From contig NZ_JAFBEH010000008.1 of NCBI RefSeq assembly GCF_016908645.1, positions 1-58,060 on the forward strand: 58,060 nt of DNA, read 5' to 3'. Under the pieces are notes generated by a model, which saw only the letters and a list, made by a program, of their open reading frames with translations, made no database searches and was not told the origin of the DNA. The position numbers and the translations under genes were made by a program. Positions within the stretch are counted from its first letter, which is position 1. Every line of letters begins with the position of its first letter. This document shows, piece by piece, positions 41,852 to 50,625 of the stretch. This DNA is from Streptococcus loxodontisalivarius. Lineage in GTDB: Bacteria; Bacillota; Bacilli; Lactobacillales; Streptococcaceae.

Positions 41852-44071
41852 ATGGTAAAAGAGGTCAATTTAACAGGAGAAGAAGTCGTTGCCTTGACGG
41901 CTCAGTATATGAGTCAGACAGATGTCGCCTTTGTCCAAAAGGCTTTGGAATACGCAACGGCTGCTCACTCCCTTCAATTTCGGAAATCAGGGGAACCCTA
42001 TATTATCCACCCTATCCAAGTAGCGGGTATCCTAGCAGGTCTGCATCTAGATGCTTGTACCGTAGCCTGTGGCTTTTTGCACGATGTGGTTGAAGATACC
42101 GATATTACACTGGATGATATCGAATTTGACTTTGGTAAGGATGTTCGTGATATTGTCGATGGGGTGACCAAGCTCGGTAAGGTAGAGTACAAGTCTCATG
42201 AAGAGCAGCTGGCTGAAAATCACCGCAAGATGCTTATGGCCATGTCTAAGGACATCCGTGTTATCTTGGTTAAGCTGGCTGACCGTCTTCACAACATGCG
42301 TACGCTTAAGCACTTGCGTCCTGATAAGCAGAAGCGTATTTCACGTGAAACCATGGAAATCTACGCACCACTGGCTCACCGTTTGGGGATTAGTACCATC
42401 AAGTGGGAATTGGAAGACATGTCCTTCCGCTACCTCAATGAGGTTGAGTTTTACAAGATTTCACACATGATGACCGAAAAACGCCGTGAACGTGAGGCCT
42501 TGGTGGATGAGATTGTTGATAAAATCAAGTCAACAACGCAGGAACAGGGACTCTTTGGGGATGTTTATGGTCGTCCTAAGCACATCTATTCTATCTATCG
42601 CAAAATGCGTGATAAGAAGAAACGCTTTGATCAGATTTTCGATTTGATTGCTATCCGCTGTGTCATGGAGACGCATAGTGATGTCTATGCCATGTTAGGT
42701 TATATTCATGAGCTCTGGCGTCCAATGCCTGGTCGTTTCAAAGACTATATTGCCAATCCAAAGGCTAATGGCTACCAGTCTATCCACACCACTGTCTACG
42801 GTCCAAAGGGTCCTATCGAGATTCAAATCCGTACCAAGGAAATGCACCAAGTGGCTGAGTACGGGGTTGCAGCTCACTGGGCTTACAAGAAAGGTATCAC
42901 TGCCAAGGTTGACAGCAAAGAACAAGCTGTCGGCATGAACTGGATCAAGGATTTGGTTGAATTGCAGGATGCTTCTGATGGCGATGCCATGAACTTTGTT
43001 GATTCGGTCAAGGAAGATATCTTCTCAGAGCGTATCTATGTCTTTACACCGACAGGTGCTGTGCAGGAATTGCCTAAAGATTCTGGTCCTATCGATTTTG
43101 CCTACGCTATCCATACTCAGGTCGGAGAGAAGGCGACAGGTGCCAAGGTCAACGGACGTATGGTGCCTTTGACTGCCAAACTCAAGACAGGTGATGTGGT
43201 TGAGATTGTGACCAACAGTAATTCCTTCGGTCCAAGTCGTGACTGGATTAAGATTGTTAAGACAACCAAGGCTCGTAACAAGATCCGTCAGTTCTTCAAG
43301 AACCAAGACAAGGAAATGTCGGTCAACAAGGGACGTGATATGCTGCTCAGCTATTTCCAAGAGCAGGGTTATGTTGCCAACAAATATCTGGACAAAAAGC
43401 ATATCGAAGAGATTTTACCGCGTCTTAGCGTCCGCAGTGAGGAAGCTCTCTATGCGGCGGTCGGTTTTGGGGAAATCAGCCCTGCTTCTGTCTTTAATAA
43501 GTTGACTGAAAAAGAGCGTCGTGAGGAAGAGCGTGCCAAGGCTAAGGCTGAGGCTGACGAATTGCTTAACGGTGGCGAAATCAAGACCGAGAAGAAGGAA
43601 GTTCTCAAGGTCAAGAGTGAGAATGGTGTCATCATTCAAGGAGCATCAGGTCTTCTCATGCGTATCGCCAAGTGCTGTAATCCAGTGCCAGGTGATGAGA
43701 TTGAGGGTTATATCACTAAAGGTCGTGGAGTTGCCATTCACCGTGCCGACTGTCACAATATCAAGAGTCAGGAAGGCTATGAGCAACGCCTGATTGAGGT
43801 TGAGTGGGACAGTGATAACGCCAGCAAGGAATACTTGGCTGAGATCGATATTTATGGTCTTAACCGTTCAGGTCTCCTCAACGATGTCCTTCAAATCCTA
43901 TCCAATGCGACCAAGAGTATCTCGACTGTCAATGCTCAACCAACTAAGGACATGAAGTTTGCCAATATCCATGTCAGCTTCAATATTCCAAACTTGGCAG
44001 AATTGACCAGCCTTGTTGATAAGATTAAAATCATCCCAGACGTTTATAGCGTTAAACGTACGAATGGGTAA
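41852..44071 (+). CDS. rel: Bifunctional (p)ppGpp synthetase/hydrolase Rel
   Basis: 739 residues, the standard length. The HD hydrolase domain has His77-Asp78 in FLHDVVEDTD. The synthetase domain has YQSIHTTVYGP, and TGS (VFTPTGAVQELPKDSGPIDFAYAIHTQVG), zinc-finger/helical (CCNPVPGDEIEGYITKGRGVAIHRADC) and ACT domains follow to the C-terminus. All catalytic motifs look intact, so it can both make and degrade the alarmone of the stringent response. AGAGGACTAAGT precedes the ATG. dtd follows, the usual Gram-positive order, but 397 bases of repeats separate them. Confidence 0.96.
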   Translation: MVKEVNLTGEEVVALTAQYMSQTDVAFVQKALEYATAAHSLQFRKSGEPYIIHPIQVAGILAGLHLDACTVACGFLHDVVEDTDITLDDIEFDFGKDVRDIVDGVTKLGKVEYKSHEEQLAENHRKMLMAMSKDIRVILVKLADRLHNMRTLKHLRPDKQKRISRETMEIYAPLAHRLGISTIKWELEDMSFRYLNEVEFYKISHMMTEKRREREALVDEIVDKIKSTTQEQGLFGDVYGRPKHIYSIYRKMRDKKKRFDQIFDLIAIRCVMETHSDVYAMLGYIHELWRPMPGRFKDYIANPKANGYQSIHTTVYGPKGPIEIQIRTKEMHQVAEYGVAAHWAYKKGITAKVDSKEQAVGMNWIKDLVELQDASDGDAMNFVDSVKEDIFSERIYVFTPTGAVQELPKDSGPIDFAYAIHTQVGEKATGAKVNGRMVPLTAKLKTGDVVEIVTNSNSFGPSRDWIKIVKTTKARNKIRQFFKNQDKEMSVNKGRDMLLSYFQEQGYVANKYLDKKHIEEILPRLSVRSEEALYAAVGFGEISPASVFNKLTEKERREEERAKAKAEADELLNGGEIKTEKKEVLKVKSENGVIIQGASGLLMRIAKCCNPVPGDEIEGYITKGRGVAIHRADCHNIKSQEGYEQRLIEVEWDSDNASKEYLAEIDIYGLNRSGLLNDVLQILSNATKSISTVNAQPTKDMKFANIHVSFNIPNLAELTSLVDKIKIIPDVYSVKRTNG

Positions 44072-44092
44072 ACATAAGATGTTATTGAGATA

Positions 44093-44147
44093 AAAGGCTC
44101 CGCTGGTTTAAGATTGTTTTGTGATTTTAAACTGGCAGAGCTTTGTG
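44093..44147 (+). terminator. Terminator-like hairpin after rel
   Basis: AAAGGCTCCGCTGGTTTAA and TTTAAACTGGCAGAGCTTT pair with two mismatches around about 15 bases. The right arm resembles the AAACAAGCAGAGCTTT segment of family A, so this may be a relic of that family. Confidence 0.55.
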
Positions 44148-44148
44148 T

Positions 44149-44333
44149 TATAGAAAGGAATAGAACACGGGACTAATTTTCTAGTGAAAAAGATAAACTG
44201 TCTTGTAGGCAAGCCTACATCGCCAGTTTCCTATTTTCGCTCTTGAGTTTCCAGGCTCAAATCTAAAACAGTTCACTGAACTGTTTTACTCATACGAAAA
44301 TTTTCGGTAAACCGAACCGTCCCTTTGTATCAT
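44149..44333 (+). repeat. Family D structured element, copy 1
   Basis: Begins TATAGAAAGGAATAGAACACGGGAC and ends CCGTCCCTTTGTATCAT. Internal arms: AAACTG/CAGTTT enclosing TGTAGGC/GCCTACA; CTAAAACAGTTC/GAACTGTTTTA-type arms; and TTCGGT/ACCGAA. GGGAC can pair with the terminal GTCCC. Confidence 0.78.
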
Positions 44334-44465
44334 AGAAAGGAATTAGAACACGGGACTAATTTCCTATGAAAAAAGATAAATCTTCCTAGATGCTAAAGCA
44401 TCTTCGTTAGCTTTCCTATTTTTCTACGGAAAGACCAGCCAAGCTGGAACGTCCCTTTGTATCAT
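44334..44465 (+). repeat. Family D structured element, copy 2 (before dtd)
   Basis: Directly follows copy 1. Begins AGAAAGGAATTAGAACACGGGAC, ends ACGTCCCTTTGTATCAT three bases before the dtd start codon. The apical stem is AGATGCT/AGCATCT instead of TGTAGGC/GCCTACA, and CCAGC/GCTGG replaces the TTCGGT arm. Confidence 0.78.
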
Positions 44466-44468
44466 GTT

Positions 44469-44909
44469 ATGAAACTTATTATTCAACGTGTGACTGAAGC
44501 TTCGGTATCGATTGACGGTCAGGTCAAGGGAGCTGTTGAAAGAGGGCTTTTGCTTTTGGTTGGGGTAGGTCCTGAGGATACTGAGGCAGATTTGGACTAT
44601 GCTGTGAGAAAGCTGGTCAATATGCGTATTTTCTCTGATGAGGCTGGCAAGATGAACTTGTCAGTTCTGGACGTAGAAGGAGAGATTCTGTCTATTTCTC
44701 AGTTTACGCTCTTTGCGGAGACTAAAAAGGGCAATCGCCCTGCCTTTACCAAGGCGGCTAAGCCTGATTTGGCAAGTAAACTCTACGATGCTTTTAATGA
44801 AAAGCTAGCGCAGCATTTGCCAGTGAAGACAGGCGTCTTTGGGGCGGATATGCAGGTCAGTCTGGTTAATGACGGTCCTGTGACCATTATTTTGGATACG
44901 AAAGAGTAA
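44469..44909 (+). CDS. dtd: D-aminoacyl-tRNA deacylase
   Basis: 146 residues from ATG 44469 ([18 protein letters not shown]). An in-frame TTG four codons earlier lies in the repeat end. The signature [21 protein letters not shown] and the C-terminal [11 protein letters not shown] are both intact. The enzyme removes D-amino acids wrongly attached to tRNA. No Shine-Dalgarno sequence is visible; the sequence just before the start is the family D end CCCTTTGTATCATGTT, identical to that before the GNAT gene at 14581. Confidence 0.95.
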   Translation: MKLIIQRVTEASVSIDGQVKGAVERGLLLLVGVGPEDTEADLDYAVRKLVNMRIFSDEAGKMNLSVLDVEGEILSISQFTLFAETKKGNRPAFTKAAKPDLASKLYDAFNEKLAQHLPVKTGVFGADMQVSLVNDGPVTIILDTKE

Positions 44910-44938
44910 TAAATATTGTGATTTTTTAATGTATGCCT

Positions 44939-44967
44939 TTGCATGCAATCCAAAAGTTTAGTACAAT
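44939..44967 (+). promoter_or_regulatory. Promoter of the DUF6287 gene, abutting its start codon
   Basis: TTGCAT (44939-44944) and TACAAT (44962-44967) are 17 bases apart. The expected start point, seven bases after the -10, is the A of the ATG at 44974. Confidence 0.75.
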
Positions 44968-44973
44968 AGAGGT

Positions 44974-45705
44974 ATGAATAAGAAGACAGGACTAGCCTTG
45001 GGAGCAATCGGACTCGCTCTCCCCTGGTTACTCATGATAATTAGCCTTAATCAAAATCCTATCAATAAGACCAGTTCAAGTAGTTCATCCACTTCAATTG
45101 ATTTGACCAATCTCAAGATGGATCCGACTGCTATTTCAAATGGTGATTATACCAGCTTGACGGGGACTTGGGAGAATAGTGCAGGCTTAACCATTATTTT
45201 CGATAGCAAGGGCATGGTCAGTCCTGCTAAGAATAAGATTAGTAGCGTAGCTTATAAGGATGGCTATGCGCGTGCTATTTTGACCAATAGCTCTGGAGCA
45301 TCGGATGCCTATCGTGATGGTGCAGGAATCTGGTTTTATCCTGCTGGGGTAGCCAATGTGGTTAATAATAGCAAACAGGATCAGGATTCTATTGTTATTG
45401 CTAGCAATATTAGTACAGAAGATGATCCTTATTTTAAGGTGTCAACAGCTACCAGTCTGACGGATTCAGGAGAGACTGATTCGTCATCAAGCAGCGATTC
45501 TAATGTAAAAGAAAGCTCAGGAACCTATACCTTGACGGCATCGGCAGATGTCAAAAATAGTCCAGACACCTCTGCTAAGACAGTAGCGACTTACAGCGCT
45601 GGTCAGACTATCAATTACGATCAAATTGTTACATCAGGTAAGAAGCAGTGGCTATCTTACCTCAGTACAACTGGTGAGAGACGTTATGTTCTCATGGAAG
45701 ACTAA
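44974..45705 (+). CDS. Membrane-anchored DUF6287 protein with SH3-like C-terminus
   Basis: 243 residues. One N-terminal membrane segment (LALGAIGLALPWLLMIISL) has no clear cleavage site, so it is probably anchored. DUF6287 (LKMDPTAISNGDYTSLTGTWENSAG...) spans about 45-155, then a Ser-rich linker, then a bacterial SH3-like domain (GTYTLTASADVKNSPDTSAKTVATYSAGQTINYD...) to the end. It is likely to sit outside the membrane and contact cell wall, function unknown. The only ribosome-binding-like bases (AGAGGT) touch the ATG, and the -10 is seven bases away, so translation may be leaderless. Confidence 0.8.
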   Translation: MNKKTGLALGAIGLALPWLLMIISLNQNPINKTSSSSSSTSIDLTNLKMDPTAISNGDYTSLTGTWENSAGLTIIFDSKGMVSPAKNKISSVAYKDGYARAILTNSSGASDAYRDGAGIWFYPAGVANVVNNSKQDQDSIVIASNISTEDDPYFKVSTATSLTDSGETDSSSSSDSNVKESSGTYTLTASADVKNSPDTSAKTVATYSAGQTINYDQIVTSGKKQWLSYLSTTGERRYVLMED

Positions 45706-45707
45706 AA

Positions 45708-45732
45708 AACAGACTGGATTTTCCAGTCTGTT
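45708..45732 (+). terminator. Proximal hairpin of a duplicated terminator (T-run lost)
   Basis: AACAGACTGG and CCAGTCTGTT pair around ATTTT. It is followed by CTGGTTGAAGACAAAG, the left end of family A. The second copy is at 46005. Confidence 0.85.
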
Positions 45733-46004
45733 CTGGTTGAAGACAAAGTTTTTTTCGATACTTTCCTTAAGTGATGTCGGACGTCAGCGACTTCCTTCGG
45801 AATTCCATGACTAATGTTTGAGCCTCATGTCTCAAACATTCCGAGTATAAGAAATGCCTATATAAAAGCATTTCTTATACTTTCATCACGGCGGAAGTAT
45901 CTTTTGGGTGCTCGCTAACGCTCGCATGAAATCGGAAAATTTATTTTAAACAAGCAGAGCTTTTGTATCCAATTCCTTTGAAAGTTAGGTTTGTCTACAT
46001 TCTG
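45733..46004 (+). repeat. Family A intergenic element, copy 8
   Basis: 272 bases with both family ends. Core arms AATGTTTGAG/CTCAAACATT, GTATAAGAAATGC/GCATTTCTTATAC, CTCGCTAACGCTCGC, and the closing helix GATACTTTCC/GGCGGAAGTATC are intact. It is a good reference copy because its flanking terminator duplication is nearly perfect. Confidence 0.93.
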
Positions 46005-46036
46005 AACAGACTGGATTTTTCCAGTCTGTTTTTGGT
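46005..46036 (+). terminator. Distal, functional copy of the duplicated terminator
   Basis: AACAGACTGG and CCAGTCTGTT with one extra T in the loop, followed by TTTGGTTTTT. Confidence 0.88.
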
Positions 46037-46067
46037 TTTTAGAGTTCGTGATAGAGAACGGTCACAA

Positions 46068-46778
46068 TCAGTGTTTGCGGACAGCATAGTCGATGAATTT
46101 AAATTTGTCTAGCTTATGTCTGCTTTCTGTGAATTGGAATTGAACTTGATTGGCTAAAAAGCCTTTGGATTGGACTCGGACGACATGATGGTCTGATCCC
46201 AAATCAAGTAGCAATCGGTCGGTCTCGCTGGTCTGGTCGATAGTAATTTCCTTCTGAGCGCTAGCGATTGGTAGGTGTAGTTCATTTTCCAAATAGGCAT
46301 AGATGGAATGCTCTGCTATGTCCCTAGTCATAGTTGGGACCAAATCTATCAAGAGGTAGTCGATGTCCAGCACAGAGGCCAAATCGTCAACCAGACGCTG
46401 GCGAACGATGCGCCAAGCTCGATCGTAGAGGGCAAAGCCAGTTAATTTTGCCAGCTCTTGGTCGATAATAACCTTATCCACTGTGATAACTGTTGTTTTA
46501 GAGTGAATGCCCTGCGCCTCAACCAGTTCCTGATAGGAAGTCAGGTCCGATACTGGAAATTGAAATTGCTCCTGGCTGAGCACCAGTGAGCCACTGCCCT
46601 GCTTTTTACTGATATAGCCGTCTTGAGACAGATGTTCCAAGGCTTTACGGATGGTATCTCGGCTAACCTGAAATCGCTTGACTAGTTCAAGTTCAGTGGG
46701 GAGGTAGCTGCCAGCTTCAAAGATACCACTCTTGATTTCTTGGCTGAGCTGGTGATAGATGGATTCGTATTTTTTCAT
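46068..46778 (-). CDS. treR: Trehalose operon repressor TreR (GntR/HutC family)
   Basis: 236 residues from ATG 46778 (MKKYESIYHQLSQEIKSGIFEAGSYLPTELELVKRFQVSRDTIRKAL), with AAAGGATCCCAA upstream; the longer frame to 46841 crosses the promoter. The N-terminal winged helix is GntR type and the C-terminal UTRA domain binds the effector, trehalose-6-phosphate in relatives. It is divergent from treB-treC and should repress them and itself. Confidence 0.93.
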   Translation of the reverse strand: MKKYESIYHQLSQEIKSGIFEAGSYLPTELELVKRFQVSRDTIRKALEHLSQDGYISKKQGSGSLVLSQEQFQFPVSDLTSYQELVEAQGIHSKTTVITVDKVIIDQELAKLTGFALYDRAWRIVRQRLVDDLASVLDIDYLLIDLVPTMTRDIAEHSIYAYLENELHLPIASAQKEITIDQTSETDRLLLDLGSDHHVVRVQSKGFLANQVQFQFTESRHKLDKFKFIDYAVRKH

Positions 46779-46794
46779 TTGGGATCCTTTGTTT

Positions 46795-46812
46795 AAAATA
46801 TGTCTATATTTT
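46795..46812 (-). promoter_or_regulatory. Inverted repeat before treR (candidate TreR operator)
   Basis: AAAATAT and ATATTTT are perfect 7-bp arms around GTCT, 17 bases before the treR start codon. Confidence 0.45.
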
Positions 46813-46865
46813 AGCATACAAATTTTGAAAAAGCTCCGCATTTTGCCTAAAAATTACCAATCAAC

Positions 46866-46894
46866 TTGCCTACAAGTTTGTTATCGCTTACAAT
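46866..46894 (+). promoter_or_regulatory. treB promoter with overlapping cre site
   Basis: TTGCCT (46866-46871) and TACAAT (46889-46894) are 17 bases apart. TTGTTATCGCTTACAA (46878-46893) matches the CcpA cre consensus at 15 of 16 positions, so glucose repression by steric block of the -10 is expected. Confidence 0.75.
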
Positions 46895-46933
46895 AATCTT
46901 GTTAAGTATTTCAAATGAAAAAAGGAAGAAATT

Positions 46934-48952
46934 ATGGGGAAATTTGAAAATGATGCCAAGGCCCTCTTAGAGGCTATCGGTGGCAAAGAAAATGTGTCAG
47001 CAGTAACCCACTGTGCAACACGTATGCGTTTTGTTCTAGGTGATCCAGCCAAGGCTGATGTTAAGAGCATCGAGACAATTCCATCTGTTAAGGGGACCTT
47101 TACCAATGCAGGTCAGTTCCAAGTTATCATCGGAAATGACGTACCAGTCTTTTATAATGACTTTACAGCTGTTTCCGGAATTGAAGGCGTTTCAAAAGAA
47201 GCTGCCAAATCAGCAGCAAAGAGCCATCAAAATCCAATCCAACGTGTCATGACCATGTTGGCGGAAATCTTTACACCAATCATTCCAGCCATCATCGTTG
47301 GTGGTTTGATTCTTGGCTTTAGAAATGTCCTTGAAGGTGTTCAAATGGAATGGCTTGGACAGAAAGTAGTTGACGGCGTTAAGCAGGTCACAAGTTCAGG
47401 GCAGCCAGTCTACAATACTATCGTCGATGTATCTCAATTCTGGTCAGGTGTCAATTCCTTCCTCTGGTTGCCGGGTGAGGCAATCTTCCACTACCTTCCA
47501 GTAGGGATTGTTTGGTCAGTTTCTCGTAAGATGGGGACAAGCCAAATCTTGGGTATCGTTTTGGGTATCTGTTTGATTTCACCAAACCAATTGCTCAACG
47601 CCTATAATGTTGCCAGTACATCACATGCGGAAATCATGAAAGATTGGGTTTGGGACTTTGGTTACTTCCAAATTCAAAAAATTGGTTATCAGGCACAGGT
47701 TATTCCAGCCCTCCTAGCAGGACTTGCCCTCTCTTATCTTGAGATCTTCTGGCGTAAACGTATTCCAGAAGTGGTTTCAATGATTTTCGTACCCTTCTTG
47801 TCATTGATTCCAGCTCTTATTTTGGCTCACACGGTCTTGGGACCAATTGGTTGGACAATCGGACAATGGATTTCAACAATCGTTCTTGCTGGTTTGACTG
47901 GCTCATTCAAATGGTTGTTCGGTGCCATCTTTGGTGCCCTCTATGCGCCACTGGTTATCACTGGTCTTCACCACATGACCAATGCCATTGATACTCAGTT
48001 GATTGCGGATGCAGGTGGTACTGCCCTCTGGCCAATGATTGCCTTGTCAAATATCGCTCAAGGCTCAGCTGTTTTGTCATACTACTGGATGAATCGTCGT
48101 GATGAACGTGAAGCACAGATTGCCCTTCCAGCAGCTATTTCAGCCTATCTTGGTGTTACTGAGCCAGCTCTCTTCGGTGTCAATGTGAAGTATGTTTACC
48201 CATTTGTTGCGGGTATGATTGGTTCAGGAATTGCAGGGCTTCTTTCAACGACCTTCAATGTCACAGCTAACGCTATCGGTATCGGAGGACTGCCAGGTAT
48301 CTTGTCAATCCAAGCAAAATACATGGGAATCTTTGCCCTCTTGATGTTGGTTGCTATCGTGGTACCATTTGCCCTTACCATGATTTTCCGTAAGATGGGT
48401 CTCTTTACAAAGGCTGAGGATGAAACTGTTAAATCACCTCAGGTTGAGGCTATCGCTGAAGCGCAAGAAGCTGCGCAGGTTGAAAAAGGAACCATTGTTG
48501 AGGTTGTAAGTCCTTTGACAGGTCAAGCTCGTGCCTTGTCAACAGCGGTTGACCCTGTCTTTGCCCAAGGTGTGATGGGAAGTGGTTTGGTTATCGATCC
48601 TAGCGAGGGAGAATTGCTGGCGCCAGTAGAAGGTGTTGTCTCAGTTCTCTTCCCAACCAAACATGCTATTGGACTGGTAACAGACCAAGGTCTTGAAATG
48701 CTGATGCATATCGGTATGGATACTGTCAACCTAGATGGTCAGCACTTTACAGCACATGTCAAGCAAGGTGACCGTGTCCGTGTTGGTCAGTCACTGATTA
48801 GTTTTGACATTGAGGCTATCAAGGCAGCAGGTTTCCCAACAGAAACACCAGTTATCGTGACTAACCAGAACGATTTCCAACTGGATATACCAGAAAACTT
48901 ACCAATGGACGTTAAAGCAGGCCAAGCTCTGCTATCTACAAGTAAAATCTAG
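46934..48952 (+). CDS. treB: Trehalose-specific PTS transporter EIIBCA
   Basis: 672 residues. Order: EIIB (1-90, phospho-Cys27 in THCATRMRF), EIIC membrane domain (about 100-490), linker, EIIA (about 510-672, phospho-His592 in MLMHIGMDTVNL). It imports trehalose as trehalose-6-phosphate, the substrate of the next gene. AAAAAAGGAAGAAATT precedes the ATG. The fused EIIA removes the need for a separate IIA-Glc protein. Often called treP. Confidence 0.94.
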   Translation: MGKFENDAKALLEAIGGKENVSAVTHCATRMRFVLGDPAKADVKSIETIPSVKGTFTNAGQFQVIIGNDVPVFYNDFTAVSGIEGVSKEAAKSAAKSHQNPIQRVMTMLAEIFTPIIPAIIVGGLILGFRNVLEGVQMEWLGQKVVDGVKQVTSSGQPVYNTIVDVSQFWSGVNSFLWLPGEAIFHYLPVGIVWSVSRKMGTSQILGIVLGICLISPNQLLNAYNVASTSHAEIMKDWVWDFGYFQIQKIGYQAQVIPALLAGLALSYLEIFWRKRIPEVVSMIFVPFLSLIPALILAHTVLGPIGWTIGQWISTIVLAGLTGSFKWLFGAIFGALYAPLVITGLHHMTNAIDTQLIADAGGTALWPMIALSNIAQGSAVLSYYWMNRRDEREAQIALPAAISAYLGVTEPALFGVNVKYVYPFVAGMIGSGIAGLLSTTFNVTANAIGIGGLPGILSIQAKYMGIFALLMLVAIVVPFALTMIFRKMGLFTKAEDETVKSPQVEAIAEAQEAAQVEKGTIVEVVSPLTGQARALSTAVDPVFAQGVMGSGLVIDPSEGELLAPVEGVVSVLFPTKHAIGLVTDQGLEMLMHIGMDTVNLDGQHFTAHVKQGDRVRVGQSLISFDIEAIKAAGFPTETPVIVTNQNDFQLDIPENLPMDVKAGQALLSTSKI

Positions 48953-48999
48953 AAGAGAGGAACTGTACAGTTCCTTTCTCACTTTATAAGGAGACCATA

Positions 49000-50625
49000 A
49001 TGACAATTGATAAGAAAAAGGTTGTCTACCAACTTTATCCAAAATCATTTAAAGATACGACTGGAAATGGTGTCGGTGACTTGCGTGGTATTATCGAGAA
49101 GTTGCCCTACCTAGCTGATCTTGGGATTGACCTGATTTGGCTTAATCCTTTCTACCCAAGTCCTCAGAGAGACAATGGTTATGATGTATCAGACTACACA
49201 GCTATCAATCCAGATTTTGGGACTATGGCAGACTTTGAAGAAATGGTTGCACGAGGAGAGGAACTAGGTATCGGCTTTATGCTGGATATGGTGCTCAATC
49301 ACTGTTCGACGGAGCATGAGTGGTTCCAAAAGGCTCTTGCAGGGGATAAATATTATCAGGATTTCTTTATCTTGAGAGACCAGCCGACTGACTGGGTATC
49401 TAAATTTGGTGGCAATGCCTGGGCACCTTTTGGTGATACTGGCAAATACTACCTCCATCTTTTTGATGTTACTCAGGCAGACCTAGACTGGCGTAATCCC
49501 AATGTCCGTGAAGAGCTTTACAAGGTTGTCAACTTCTGGCGTGATAAGGGTGTCAAGGGCTTCCGCTTTGATGTTATCAATCTGATTGGTAAAGATGAGG
49601 TATTAGAAGACTGCCCAATCAATGATGGGAAACCAGCCTATACTGACAGACCTATCAACCATGACTACCTCCACATGCTCAATGAAGCTAGCTTCGGTCA
49701 GGATGACAGTTTGATGACGGTCGGAGAAATGTCTGCCACAACTGTTGATAATTGCATCCTCTACACCAATCCAGACCGTCAAGAGCTTGACATGACCTTC
49801 AATTTTCACCACCTCAAGGTGGACTACCAAGATGGGCAAAAATGGACACAGAAGGCCTTTGATTTTGAAGAATTGCGCAGCCTCTTCCACACTTGGGGTG
49901 AGGGTATGGATCAAGGTGGCGGCTGGAATGCCCTCTTTTGGACCTGCCATGACCAACCGCGTGCCCTAAGTCGTTTTGTTGATGTTAAGAATTTCCGCAA
50001 TGAGGGTGCTACCATGCTAGCGGCAGCTATTCATCTATCTCGTGGAACTCCTTACATTTACCAGGGGGAAGAAATCGGTATGCTGGATCCTGATTTTGAT
50101 AGCCTCAGCGACTATGTGGATGTCGAAAGCCTCAATGCCTTTGACATCATGACTGCAGATGGTAAGACTGAGCAGGAAGCGCTAGCCATTATCAAGAAAA
50201 AATCCCGTGACAATGCCCGCACACCTATGCAGTGGGACGCTAGCCCAAATGCAGGTTTTACCACTGGTCAGCCTTGGTTGCAGGTGGGAAAAAGCTACGC
50301 TGATATCAATGTTGCCAGTGAAAAAGATGGTCCTATCTTTAACTTCTATAAGGAGCTGATTCGCCTGCGCAAGGAAGAAGACATCATCTCAGAAGGAAGT
50401 TATAAGGCAGCCTTTACAGATAGTAAGCAGGTCTACGCTTTTGAACGCGAATGGCAAGGACATAAATTATTGGTTCTGAATAATTTTTACGCTGAGCCAA
50501 TCACGCTTGACCTTCCAAAGAGCTATCAGGCAGGACAGGTGCTTATCAGCAACTATGATAAAGCTGAGGTCAAGGAAAGCATTCGCCTAGAAGGCTATCA
50601 GACCATTGCTATTTTAGGGAAATGA
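49000..50625 (+). CDS. treC: Trehalose-6-phosphate hydrolase (GH13)
   Basis: 541 residues. (beta/alpha)8 amylase fold: LNPFYPSPQRDNGYDVSDY, nucleophile Asp in FRFDVINLIG, acid Glu in TVGEMSATTVD, and transition-state Asp in FWTCHDQPR. It splits trehalose-6-phosphate into glucose and glucose-6-phosphate in the cytoplasm. TAAGGAGACCATA is a strong ribosome-binding site. It starts 47 bases after treB, so it is co-transcribed. The stop codon is directly followed by a family C repeat. Confidence 0.95.
   Translation: MTIDKKKVVYQLYPKSFKDTTGNGVGDLRGIIEKLPYLADLGIDLIWLNPFYPSPQRDNGYDVSDYTAINPDFGTMADFEEMVARGEELGIGFMLDMVLNHCSTEHEWFQKALAGDKYYQDFFILRDQPTDWVSKFGGNAWAPFGDTGKYYLHLFDVTQADLDWRNPNVREELYKVVNFWRDKGVKGFRFDVINLIGKDEVLEDCPINDGKPAYTDRPINHDYLHMLNEASFGQDDSLMTVGEMSATTVDNCILYTNPDRQELDMTFNFHHLKVDYQDGQKWTQKAFDFEELRSLFHTWGEGMDQGGGWNALFWTCHDQPRALSRFVDVKNFRNEGATMLAAAIHLSRGTPYIYQGEEIGMLDPDFDSLSDYVDVESLNAFDIMTADGKTEQEALAIIKKKSRDNARTPMQWDASPNAGFTTGQPWLQVGKSYADINVASEKDGPIFNFYKELIRLRKEEDIISEGSYKAAFTDSKQVYAFEREWQGHKLLVLNNFYAEPITLDLPKSYQAGQVLISNYDKAEVKESIRLEGYQTIAILGK

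Noticed and set aside
44149..44465. Family D as a T-box leader (ends in CGTCCCTT-like bases before a translation gene)
   Set aside because: The T-box core (GGTGGNACC type) and a terminator/antiterminator pair are absent, and a copy precedes a GNAT gene with no aminoacylation role.
45733..46004. Family A as a group IIC intron (these insert next to terminators)
   Set aside because: It is far too short, lacks a domain V-like catalytic hairpin and reverse transcriptase, and shows hairpin duplication, which group IIC introns do not make.
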